Shown here piece after piece: positions 1 through 5,301 of a DNA stretch of 7,541 bases. A program made the position numbers and the translations under genes. The DNA is from an uncultured Alistipes sp. (GTDB lineage: Bacteria; Bacteroidota; Bacteroidia; Bacteroidales; Rikenellaceae). The notes under the pieces are model-generated. The model ran no database searches. It saw nothing but the letters and a program-made list of their open reading frames with translations, and had not been told where the DNA came from. Within the stretch, counting starts at the first letter, position 1, and every line of letters begins with the position of its first letter. The DNA lies in assembly GCA_900552955.1 (NCBI GenBank), contig USBO01000087.1:1-7541 (forward strand), read 5' to 3'.

Positions 1-2
1 TC

Positions 3-761
3 AACTGCACCGAGGTCATCGAGATGTGCGACGAGCCGGCCAGGGCCATCCGCACCAAGAAGGACTCCTCCATCGTCGTGGGCCTGAACCTGCTGAAGGA
101 GGGCAGGGGCGACGCATTTGTCTCTGCCGGCAGGACCGGTGCACTGCATGGGGGCGCAAGCCTCATCGTGCGCACCCTCCGGGGGGTAAAGCGCCCGGCT
201 CTGGCTACCATGGTGCCCGCCAAAAAGCAGGCTTACCTGCTGCTGGACTGCGGTGCCAACGTGGAGTGCCGCCCGGAGATGCTGGCCGCCTTTGCCGTCA
301 TGGGCAGCTGCTATGTGAACAAGGTGGAGGGCCGCAAGGACCCCAGCGTGGCGCTGGCCAACAACGGCGCCGAGGAGAGCAAGGGCACCCCCATGCTGAG
401 GGAGGCCCACCAGCTGCTCAAGACCACCCCGGGCATCCGCTTCGTGGGCAACATCGAGCCGCGGGACGTGCCGAACGGCGACGTGGACGTCGTCGTCTGC
501 GACGGCTTTACCGGCAACGTCATCCTCAAGATGGCCGAAGGACTCTACCGCATCAATCACGCGCTGGGCGTCGACAATAAATTCTGGGAAGCGATGAACT
601 ACGAACACGTCGGCGGCACACCGGTGCTGGGCATCGGCGCTCCGGTCATCATCGGCCACGGCTGTTCGTCGCCCCGTGCGATTCGGAGCATGATTCTCTC
701 CACGGAACACACCGCAAAAGCCGGTCTGACGGAGAGGCTCCGACTTGCGTTCAACGATTAA
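3..761 (+). CDS. plsX: Phosphate acyltransferase PlsX, 5'-truncated by the window edge and probably mosaic
   Basis: PlsX is a peripheral membrane enzyme that turns acyl-ACP and phosphate into acyl-phosphate, the donor used by PlsY in phosphatidic acid synthesis. The frame is open to the left edge (NCTEVIEM before the first ATG at 24), so 252 codons are visible and roughly 70-80 N-terminal residues are missing. Visible family motifs are KKDSS, a SAG-x-TGAL loop, the LLLDCGANV stretch, NNGAEESKG, FVGNIEPRD, DGFTGNVILK and the C-terminal GHG-x-SS motif. The gene lies 21 bases before fabH, the usual Bacteroidetes order. Two oddities: the SAG loop has Arg (AGG, 132-134) where Asn or Ser is usual, and the sequence changes character near 500-535. 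The first part reads like a clostridial PlsX with GAG-only Glu and AGG Arg codons. The last part (YEHVGGTPVLGI to the end) is Bacteroidetes-type and lacks the longer Firmicutes insertion before GGAP. Family assignment is secure; integrity of the gene is not. Confidence 0.93.
   Translation, partial: NCTEVIEMCDEPARAIRTKKDSSIVVGLNLLKEGRGDAFVSAGRTGALHGGASLIVRTLRGVKRPALATMVPAKKQAYLLLDCGANVECRPEMLAAFAVMGSCYVNKVEGRKDPSVALANNGAEESKGTPMLREAHQLLKTTPGIRFVGNIEPRDVPNGDVDVVVCDGFTGNVILKMAEGLYRINHALGVDNKFWEAMNYEHVGGTPVLGIGAPVIIGHGCSSPRAIRSMILSTEHTAKAGLTERLRLAFND
485..545. other. Probable chimera/recombination junction inside plsX
   Basis: Left of this interval, codon use in plsX is 11 GAG to 0 GAA for Glu, four AGG Arg codons and no TCG Ser. 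Right of it there are 4 GAA to 1 GAG within 75 codons and TCG appears, as in fabH next door. The protein likeness switches from Firmicutes (NNGAEESKG, EPRDVPNGDVDVVVC) to Bacteroidetes (AEGLYRINHALGVDNKFWE, NYEHVGGTPVLGI) at the same place. The interval covers the near-universal motif DGFTGNVILK, whose DNA is similar across phyla, so it is a natural point for a false assembly join or for homologous recombination. The placement is by eye. Confidence 0.5.
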
Positions 762-782
762 ACTTACACAAATTTACATTAG

Positions 783-1790
783 ATGGGAAAAATCAGAGCT
801 GCAATCACAGGCGTCGGCGCTTATCTCCCGGACTATATCCTCACCAACGACGAACTGAGCCGTATGGTGGATACCTCCGACGAGTGGATCATGACGCGCA
901 TCGGCATCAAAACCCGCCATATCCTCAAGGGCGAGGCGCTCGGCACCTCGTATATGGGTGTCCAAGCCGTCCGCAACCTGCTCGAGAAGAAAAACATAGA
1001 CCCCGAAGAGATCGACCTGGTGATCTGCGCAACGGTCACGCCCGACATGTTCTTCCCTTCGACGGGAAACCTCATCGCGGGCGAAGCTGGCTGCAAAAAA
1101 GCCTTCGCCTACGACGTATCCGCCGCATGCAGCGGATTTCTCTTCGCCCTGACCACCGCATCGAAATTCATCGAGACGGGCACCTGCAAGAAAGTGATCG
1201 TCGTGGGTGCCGACAAAATGTCGTCGATCGTCGACTACACCGACCGCAAGACCTGTCCCATCTTCGGCGACGGTGCGGCCGCCGTCCTGCTCGAACCCGA
1301 TGAGGAGGGTTACGGCGTCATCGACCACATCCTCCATTCCGACGGGACGGGAGCGCCCCACCTCTACATGAAGGCCGGCGGATCGCGCTACCCCGCTTCC
1401 GAGGAGACCGTCCGCAACAACTGGCACACCATCACGCAGGACGGACAGGCAGTCTTCAAGGCCGCCGTTTCGAACATGGCCGACGTCTCGGTCGAGATGA
1501 TGGAGCGCCACAGCCTCACGGCCGACGACATCCGTTTCCTCGTTCCCCATCAGGCCAATCTGCGCATCATCGACGCCACGGCCAACCGCATGGGTCTGAC
1601 GCGCAACAAGTGCATGGTCAATATCGAACGGTACGGCAACACCACCGCAGCCACGATTCCGCTGTGTCTCTACGACTATGAAAAGGAGCTCAAGAAGGGC
1701 GACAAACTCATTCTGGCCTCGTTCGGCGGCGGCTATACGTGGGGTTCGGTCTATGTGAACTGGGCCTACGACGGCGACACCGCCGAATGA
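783..1790 (+). CDS. fabH: 3-oxoacyl-ACP synthase III (KAS III)
   Basis: FabH condenses acetyl-CoA (or a branched starter CoA) with malonyl-ACP to begin each fatty-acid chain in the cytoplasm. The 335-residue length is typical. The thiolase-fold catalytic triad is complete: Cys116 in DVSAACSGF, His256 in VPHQAN and Asn286 in ERYGNTTAA. The N-terminal TSDEWI-x-x-RIGI motif (31-42) and the C-terminal ASFGGGYTWGS motif (312-322) are also present. The ATG at 783 is chosen because MGKIRAAITGVGAYLP aligns with the family N-terminus and the gap from plsX is 21 bases. No clear Shine-Dalgarno sequence is seen; the leader is A/T-rich, as usual in Bacteroidetes. It is probably co-transcribed with plsX, and a strong terminator follows 17 bases after the stop. 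Many Bacteroidetes carry more than one fabH; the sequence does not show which starter this one prefers. Confidence 0.97.
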   Translation: MGKIRAAITGVGAYLPDYILTNDELSRMVDTSDEWIMTRIGIKTRHILKGEALGTSYMGVQAVRNLLEKKNIDPEEIDLVICATVTPDMFFPSTGNLIAGEAGCKKAFAYDVSAACSGFLFALTTASKFIETGTCKKVIVVGADKMSSIVDYTDRKTCPIFGDGAAAVLLEPDEEGYGVIDHILHSDGTGAPHLYMKAGGSRYPASEETVRNNWHTITQDGQAVFKAAVSNMADVSVEMMERHSLTADDIRFLVPHQANLRIIDATANRMGLTRNKCMVNIERYGNTTAATIPLCLYDYEKELKKGDKLILASFGGGYTWGSVYVNWAYDGDTAE

Positions 1791-1807
1791 CCCGGTGAAC
1801 GACGACG

Positions 1808-1843
1808 AAACGGACGATAGCTGAAGCTATCGTCCGTTTTTTT
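1808..1843 (+). terminator. Rho-independent terminator of plsX-fabH
   Basis: A perfect 11-bp stem CGGACGATAGC / GCTATCGTCCG (1811-1821 with 1826-1836) closes a TGAA tetraloop. It is extended by AAA/TTT pairing and followed by a run of seven T (1837-1843). It begins 17 bases after the fabH stop codon. Confidence 0.93.
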
Positions 1844-1855
1844 CGGCGCATGGCG

Positions 1856-1890
1856 AAAAAAAAGCCGGAGGCTTCACAGCGTCCGGCTTT
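1856..1890 (-). terminator. Rho-independent terminator for the converging araM-type gene
   Basis: Read on the - strand, AAAGCCGGA / TCCGGCTTT (1890-1882 with 1869-1861) forms a 9-bp stem with a 12-base loop. The T run is the complement of the eight A at 1856-1863. It is back-to-back with the fabH terminator, 13 bases away, so the two transcripts end in a convergent pair. It lies about 120 bases beyond the stop of the 2011-3351 gene, giving that mRNA a 3' untranslated region in which no gene is visible. Confidence 0.85.
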
Positions 1891-2010
1891 CCATCAATTA
1901 ATCCAAACAAAACTATTAAAGAAAATTCACAAATCACTCATGAATTTATCAATGCCCGTTTCGGCGGCGGCATGAAGGGCCGCGGCACCGCAACGAGGGA
2001 ATGTGCGGGG

Positions 2011-3351
2011 CTATTCGACTTCCCAGATACCGCCCTTGCCGAACAGACGCTCGATCCACTCGTCCATCAGACCGAAGCGGCAGGCGATGTCGATGTTCGA
2101 GAAACGGCTGCGCATGTAGGGAATCCGGGCGAACGTGTCGCGGAAACGTGCCCGCGAAACACCCAGCTGCTCCGGCTCGTAGGGCGCACCGACCAGCTTC
2201 AGACGACGGCGCACCTCCTCGAAGGGAATGATCTGCCGGCGGATACGCTCCTTCAGTTCGGGCCATGCGGCTTTGAAGGCCGTGAGCTGCCGGCGCAGCC
2301 CCTCCTTGTCGACATATTTGTTCTTCGTTTCGGTCAGGGCGCGGTCGATAAAGCCGGGCTTGCCGTCGAAGATGCGCAGAATATCCTGCTCGGTCTGCTC
2401 CCACGACGGCCACGCAGCCACGCAGGCCTCGATGTCGATCGACTCGATCGGAGCGTCGAGCAGCAGCTCGAGCGAAGCGGTCGAGGCCAGCGTACCGATG
2501 CCCACTTTGAAGCCGTGCGACACGTGCTTGCCTTCGAATTCGAGATCCTCCATATCCCAGAAGTGGCTGAACTGGTGCTCCATGCCCGACGCCGGACGGC
2601 TCGACTTGGCGGCCTGCATCGCGAATCCGCTCAGCAGCAGCCCTTCGGCCAGCTGCTCGACCTTCTTCACATCGCCGTTGTAGACCCCCTCGGGATCGCA
2701 CAACGCCTCCTGCAGACCGTCCTGCACGACGTCGAACGCAAAGGCGTCGATCGCCTCCGAACCCACGGCGTCGGCGATCATCCAGTCGGCGCCGGCCGGA
2801 ATCTTGGCGATCAGATCGGCATAGCCCGATGCCGACATCGCCACGGGGGCCTTGGCCGCAATCTGCGGATCGAAGGCCATGCCGTAAGGAGCCGGACAGT
2901 CGAACGTCTGCTTGTTGCCCTGATAGGTGATCGAAGCGCCGTAGGCCGTATAGACGTCCATCGAGGCGGCCGTGCCCACGCATATGTAGCGGCGGCCGCA
3001 ACGGTGCGCCGTGAGTTTCGTCAGGTCGTTGATGACGCCCGAACCCACCGCCACCGGAATGGCGTCGGTCTGCTTCAGCACGTTTTCCAGCTCCTCGACA
3101 TAGCTCCACTCAGCGAACGAATCGTCATAACCGCACACATTCGGTTCGTCCTGCGCGATGCCGGCCGCTTCGAAATAGCGCATCACGGCCTCTCCGGCCA
3201 GCGGATAGGTCACCTTGTCGGCCACGATGATGGCGCGTTTTCCGGGAAACAACTCCCTGAACATCTGGGCCGAACGGGGCAGGGCATCGTTGCCGATGAC
3301 CAGCGCTTTGGTATCGGTCGTGCGCTGGAGGGCACTTTCAACTTTGTTCAT
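2011..3351 (-). CDS. araM: sn-glycerol-1-phosphate dehydrogenase, AraM/EgsA family
   Basis: Enzymes of this family reduce dihydroxyacetone phosphate to sn-glycerol-1-phosphate with NAD(P)H, using a divalent metal (Ni in B. subtilis AraM, Zn in archaeal EgsA). The product is the backbone for archaeal-type ether lipids and, in Bacillus, for heptaprenylglyceryl phosphate. The 446-residue protein shows the iron-alcohol-dehydrogenase-like fold. It has a nucleotide loop GSGVIND (103-109), the family stretch YICVGTAASMDVYTAYGA (122-139), and likely metal ligands Asp179 (SGYAD), His259 (GMEHQFSH) and His279 (SHGFKVGIGT). It is somewhat longer than B. subtilis AraM (about 394 residues), mainly at the C-terminus. 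The ATG at 3351 follows an A/G-rich leader (GAGAATAAG). It is monocistronic here, with its own promoter at 3391-3422. An alternative is another polyol-phosphate dehydrogenase of the same superfamily. The family call is strong; the physiological lipid is not known from this window. Confidence 0.9.
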   Translation of the reverse strand: MNKVESALQRTTDTKALVIGNDALPRSAQMFRELFPGKRAIIVADKVTYPLAGEAVMRYFEAAGIAQDEPNVCGYDDSFAEWSYVEELENVLKQTDAIPVAVGSGVINDLTKLTAHRCGRRYICVGTAASMDVYTAYGASITYQGNKQTFDCPAPYGMAFDPQIAAKAPVAMSASGYADLIAKIPAGADWMIADAVGSEAIDAFAFDVVQDGLQEALCDPEGVYNGDVKKVEQLAEGLLLSGFAMQAAKSSRPASGMEHQFSHFWDMEDLEFEGKHVSHGFKVGIGTLASTASLELLLDAPIESIDIEACVAAWPSWEQTEQDILRIFDGKPGFIDRALTETKNKYVDKEGLRRQLTAFKAAWPELKERIRRQIIPFEEVRRRLKLVGAPYEPEQLGVSRARFRDTFARIPYMRSRFSNIDIACRFGLMDEWIERLFGKGGIWEVE

Positions 3352-3390
3352 CTTATTCTCAATTTGATATTAACGATCGGATTGTGTTTA

Positions 3391-3422
3391 CAAAGTTAGA
3401 AAAATAATTTCAGATGCGCAAC
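3391..3422 (-). promoter_or_regulatory. Housekeeping (sigma-ABfr type) promoter of the glycerol-1-phosphate dehydrogenase gene
   Basis: On the - strand the -7 box TAACTTTG (complement of 3391-3398) matches the Bacteroidetes consensus TAnnTTTG. It lies exactly 20 bases downstream of GTTG (complement of 3419-3422), a 3-of-4 match to the -33 TTTG. Transcription would begin near 3384, leaving a leader of about 33 bases before the ATG at 3351. Confidence 0.7.
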
Positions 3423-3551
3423 GTTTTCCTTTATTTTTCATCTCCAAAATCAGATAATCACTTTTCTTTTGTCGTTCAATTCGCCCGATTAAGACACAGA
3501 CAGCAAAGAAAAGGAAAATCCCCTCCCCGGCGACGGAGACGAGCCGGACAC

Positions 3552-3588
3552 AAAAAAGTACGGCAGGGAATCTCACGATTGCCTGCCG
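3552..3588 (-). terminator. Rho-independent terminator ending the putative small RNA
   Basis: On the - strand a 7-bp stem CGGCAGG/CCTGCCG (3588-3582 with 3567-3561) is followed, after one C/C mismatch, by 4 bp AATC/GATT and a GTGA tetraloop. Three bases later comes a run of six T (complement of 3552-3557). No protein gene ends just upstream of it, so it must end some other transcript. Confidence 0.75.
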
Positions 3589-3684
3589 CCTTCGAGAAGA
3601 ATTGCTCTTCTCCAAAACTACTAACCCAAACTTAAATAAATGAAGAAACCTCACTACATCAGGTAGTTATTCCGATGCAGTTGA
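3552..3684 (-). ncRNA. Putative sigma-54-dependent small RNA, about 130 nt
   Basis: The 5' end is inferred 12 bases downstream of the -12 element of the sigma-54 promoter; the 3' end is the T run of the terminator. Read on the - strand there are three hairpins. The first is ACTAC/GTAGT around CTGAT near the 5' end (3667-3653). The second is a perfect 7-bp GAGAAGA/TCTTCTC with loop GCAAT (3612-3594). The third is the terminator (3588-3561). About 40 bases between hairpins 1 and 2 are A/T-rich and apparently unpaired (3613-3652), a likely pairing region. No open frame longer than a few codons exists. It does not match a Bacteroidales RNA family I can name. An alternative is a long attenuated leader of the araM-type gene, but that gene has its own promoter beyond the terminator. 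Confidence 0.5.
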
Positions 3685-3694
3685 CTATTCAAAT

Positions 3695-3710
3695 TGCAAG
3701 TCGCGTGCCA
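3695..3710 (-). promoter_or_regulatory. Sigma-54 (RpoN) promoter, -24/-12 type
   Basis: The - strand reads TGGCACGCGACTTGCA, which fits every position of the sigma-54 consensus TGGCACRNNNNTTGCW, including the GG/GC pair spaced by ten bases. It lies in a non-coding region, points toward a terminator with no gene between, and predicts a start near 3684. Sigma-54 promoters need an AAA+ enhancer-binding protein; none is encoded in this window. Confidence 0.68.
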
Positions 3711-3711
3711 G

Positions 3712-3740
3712 AACGGCTCCACCCGCAGAAAAAAGCCGTT
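3712..3740. repeat. Inverted repeat abutting the sigma-54 promoter
   Basis: AACGGCT (3712-3718) and AGCCGTT (3734-3740) form a perfect 7-bp inverted repeat with a 15-base spacer, starting one base from the -24 element. Relative to the predicted start it occupies about -28 to -56. It could be an operator or a hairpin. As a + strand terminator it would be poor, with only four T and no gene upstream. Confidence 0.4.
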
Positions 3741-3784
3741 TTCGGGCAGCGAATGAACCGAACGCGCCATTTCCGGATGTTATC

Positions 3785-3802
3785 GCAATGCGAAGGCATC
3801 GC
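3785..3802. promoter_or_regulatory. Candidate enhancer-binding site upstream of the sigma-54 promoter
   Basis: GCAATGC (3785-3791) and GCATCGC (3796-3802) form an inverted repeat with one mismatch and a GAAG spacer. It sits about 101-118 bases upstream of the predicted start near 3684, where activator sites of sigma-54 promoters usually lie. The assignment rests on position and symmetry only. Confidence 0.28.
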
Positions 3803-3821
3803 GGCGAGGGAATGACAGACG

Positions 3822-3850
3822 AAAAAAATGCCGCTTCCGAGAAGCGGCAT
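3822..3850 (-). terminator. Second (distal) terminator of the nfn operon
   Basis: On the - strand a perfect 10-bp stem ATGCCGCTTC/GAAGCGGCAT (3850-3841 with 3837-3828) closes a three-base loop. It runs into the complement of the A run at 3822-3828, giving seven T. It is 50 bases beyond the nfnB-like stop. Confidence 0.9.
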
Positions 3851-3866
3851 GAAAGGTCATTGCCCG

Positions 3867-3896
3867 AAAAACGTCCGGCCGGACGCAGGCGGACGT
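3867..3896 (-). terminator. First (proximal) terminator-like hairpin of the nfn operon
   Basis: Three bases after the nfnB-like stop, the - strand has ACGTCCG (3896-3890) pairing with CGGACGT (3877-3871), then four more T. Its loop overlaps a perfect 14-base palindrome CGTCCGGCCGGACG (3872-3885), so two mutually exclusive foldings exist. It forms a tandem with the stronger hairpin at 3822-3850. Confidence 0.6.
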
Positions 3897-3899
3897 CTC

Positions 3900-5288
3900 T
3901 TATTTCGTTCGGAGATATTCGTCGATGGCACGCGCCGCACGCCGTCCGGCCCCCATGGCCAGGATCACCGTGGCGGCACCCGTCACGGCATCGCCACCGG
4001 CAAAGACACCCACACGCGTCGTGCGGCCCTCGGCATCGGCCGTGAGACATCCCCGCCGATCGGTCTCCAGGCCGCCGGTGGTCGCCGCCAACAGCGGATT
4101 GGGCGACGTGCCGAGCGCCATGATGACCACGTCGCACGCCATGTCGAAGGCCGATCCCTCCTTCTCGACCGGTCTGCGGCGACCGCTCTCGTCGGGCTCA
4201 CCGAGCGTCATCTCCACACAGCGCAGCCCGCGCACCCAGCCCCGCTCGTCGCCGAGCACCTCGACCGGATTGGTGAGCATGCGGAAGCGAATGCCCTCCT
4301 CCTTGGCGTGGTGCACCTCCTCAGCGCGCGCCGGAAGCTCCGCCTCCGAACGCCGGTAGACGATCGTCGCCTCCGCACCGAGCCGCCTGGCCGTGCGCAC
4401 GGCATCCATCGCCACGTTGCCGCCGCCGACCACCGCCACGCGCTGCCCGACGTAGATGGGCGTATCGTAGCGCTCGTCATAGGCGTGCATCAGATTGGCG
4501 CGCGTGAGAAATTCGTTGGCCGACACCACGCCGTTCAGATTCTCGCCCGCGATGCCCATGAAGCGCGGCAGACCGGCTCCCGAGCCGATGAAGACGGCGT
4601 CGAAGCCCTCCTCGTCGAGCAGCGCATCGACCGTCACCGTACGGCCGCCGATCACGTCGGTTTCGATCTCGACGCCCAGCCGCCGCACCGCCTCGACCTC
4701 GCGCGCGACGATCTTCCGTTTGGGAAGGCGGAACTCGGGAATGCCGTAGACCAGCACCCCGCCCACCTCGTGCAACGCCTCGAAGACCTTGACCGCATAG
4801 CCCATCTTGGCCAGATCGCTCGCACAGGCCAGTCCGGCGGGGCCGCTGCCCACGACGGCCACGCGGCGGCCGTTGCGGACCGGCGATTCGCCGCCGCACG
4901 CCCCGGCATGTTCGATGCTCCAGTCGCCCACGAAACGTTCGAGTTTGCCGATGGCCACCGGCTCGCCCTTCACGCCCAGCACGCAGGCGCCCTCGCACTG
5001 CGTCTCCTGCGGACAGACGCGGCCGCAGACCGAGGGCAGCGAACTGTCGCGCGCGATCACCGCCGACGCTCCGGCCGCATCGCCTTCGCACAGACGTGCG
5101 ATGAAGTCGGGGATCTGCACCCCGACCGGACAGGCCGCCACGCAGCGGGGATTCTTGCAGTGCAGGCAGCGCGACGCCTCGCGGCGCGCCTCCTCGAGAT
5201 CGTACCCGTAGCAGACCTCCTCGAAGTTGGTCGCTCTCAACGCCGGATCCTGTTCGCGCACCGGCACGCGCGGTATTCTGTTTGCCAT
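3900..5288 (-). CDS. nfnB: GltD-like large subunit of an NADH-dependent ferredoxin:NADP+ oxidoreductase (NfnB type)
   Basis: This 462-residue cytoplasmic flavoprotein belongs to the glutamate-synthase small-subunit (GltD) family. Residues 1-115 form the Fer4_20 iron-sulfur domain with two cysteine sets: C41, C44, C49, C53 and C88, C92, C98, C102, with Glu95 in CPQETQCEGAC. A first Rossmann loop VVGSGPAGLACA (145-156) binds FAD, a second VVGGGNVAMDA (286-296) binds NADPH, and the C-terminal VFAGGDAVTGAATVI (428-442) completes the FAD site. The frame is open upstream to 5453, but the ATG at 5288 fits the family N-terminus and lies 13 bases after the nfnA-like stop; the longer version would overlap that gene. 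No large GltB subunit is nearby. Directly after an FNR-type partner, this arrangement is that of NfnAB, which couples NADH, NADPH and ferredoxin by flavin bifurcation. A stand-alone glutamate synthase subunit is less likely. Confidence 0.88.
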   Translation of the reverse strand: MANRIPRVPVREQDPALRATNFEEVCYGYDLEEARREASRCLHCKNPRCVAACPVGVQIPDFIARLCEGDAAGASAVIARDSSLPSVCGRVCPQETQCEGACVLGVKGEPVAIGKLERFVGDWSIEHAGACGGESPVRNGRRVAVVGSGPAGLACASDLAKMGYAVKVFEALHEVGGVLVYGIPEFRLPKRKIVAREVEAVRRLGVEIETDVIGGRTVTVDALLDEEGFDAVFIGSGAGLPRFMGIAGENLNGVVSANEFLTRANLMHAYDERYDTPIYVGQRVAVVGGGNVAMDAVRTARRLGAEATIVYRRSEAELPARAEEVHHAKEEGIRFRMLTNPVEVLGDERGWVRGLRCVEMTLGEPDESGRRRPVEKEGSAFDMACDVVIMALGTSPNPLLAATTGGLETDRRGCLTADAEGRTTRVGVFAGGDAVTGAATVILAMGAGRRAARAIDEYLRTK

Positions 5289-5301
5289 GATTCGCTGAAT
5301 T

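Larger units (their letters stand above)
3352..3899. other. Intergenic region of about 550 bases: three promoter/terminator modules, no protein gene
   Basis: No frame here shows a believable protein. From right to left on the - strand the region holds tandem terminators of the nfn operon (3822-3896), inverted repeats (3785-3802, 3712-3740) and a sigma-54 promoter (3695-3710). These are followed by a putative small RNA with terminator (3684-3552) and the promoter of the araM-type gene (3391-3422). Between 3423 and 3551 I see only an A/T-rich to C-rich stretch and a weak 5-bp dyad (CCGGC 3527-3531 with GCCGG 3543-3547). On the + strand there is an eight-codon frame at 3641-3667 (MKKPHYIR), noted in the findings and not called as a gene. 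Confidence 0.75.

Noticed and set aside
774..1550. - strand open frame of 258 codons opposite fabH
   Set aside because: It is a shadow of the fabH codon pattern; no domain or promoter supports it.
1908..1915. - strand TAGTTTTG as a promoter before the terminator at 1856-1890
   Set aside because: No -33 box at 19-21 bases and the resulting RNA would be only about 45 nt, mostly the terminator itself.
1972..3399. + strand open frame of 475 codons opposite the glycerol-1-phosphate dehydrogenase
   Set aside because: Composition is His/Arg/Gly-rich without motifs, it covers the promoter of the real gene, and the - strand frame has intact active-site residues.
3641..3667. Eight-codon + strand frame MKKPHYIR as a real gene
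   Set aside because: Too short to call, no upstream promoter box on that strand, and the segment is better explained as part of the - strand RNA. Kept only as a finding.
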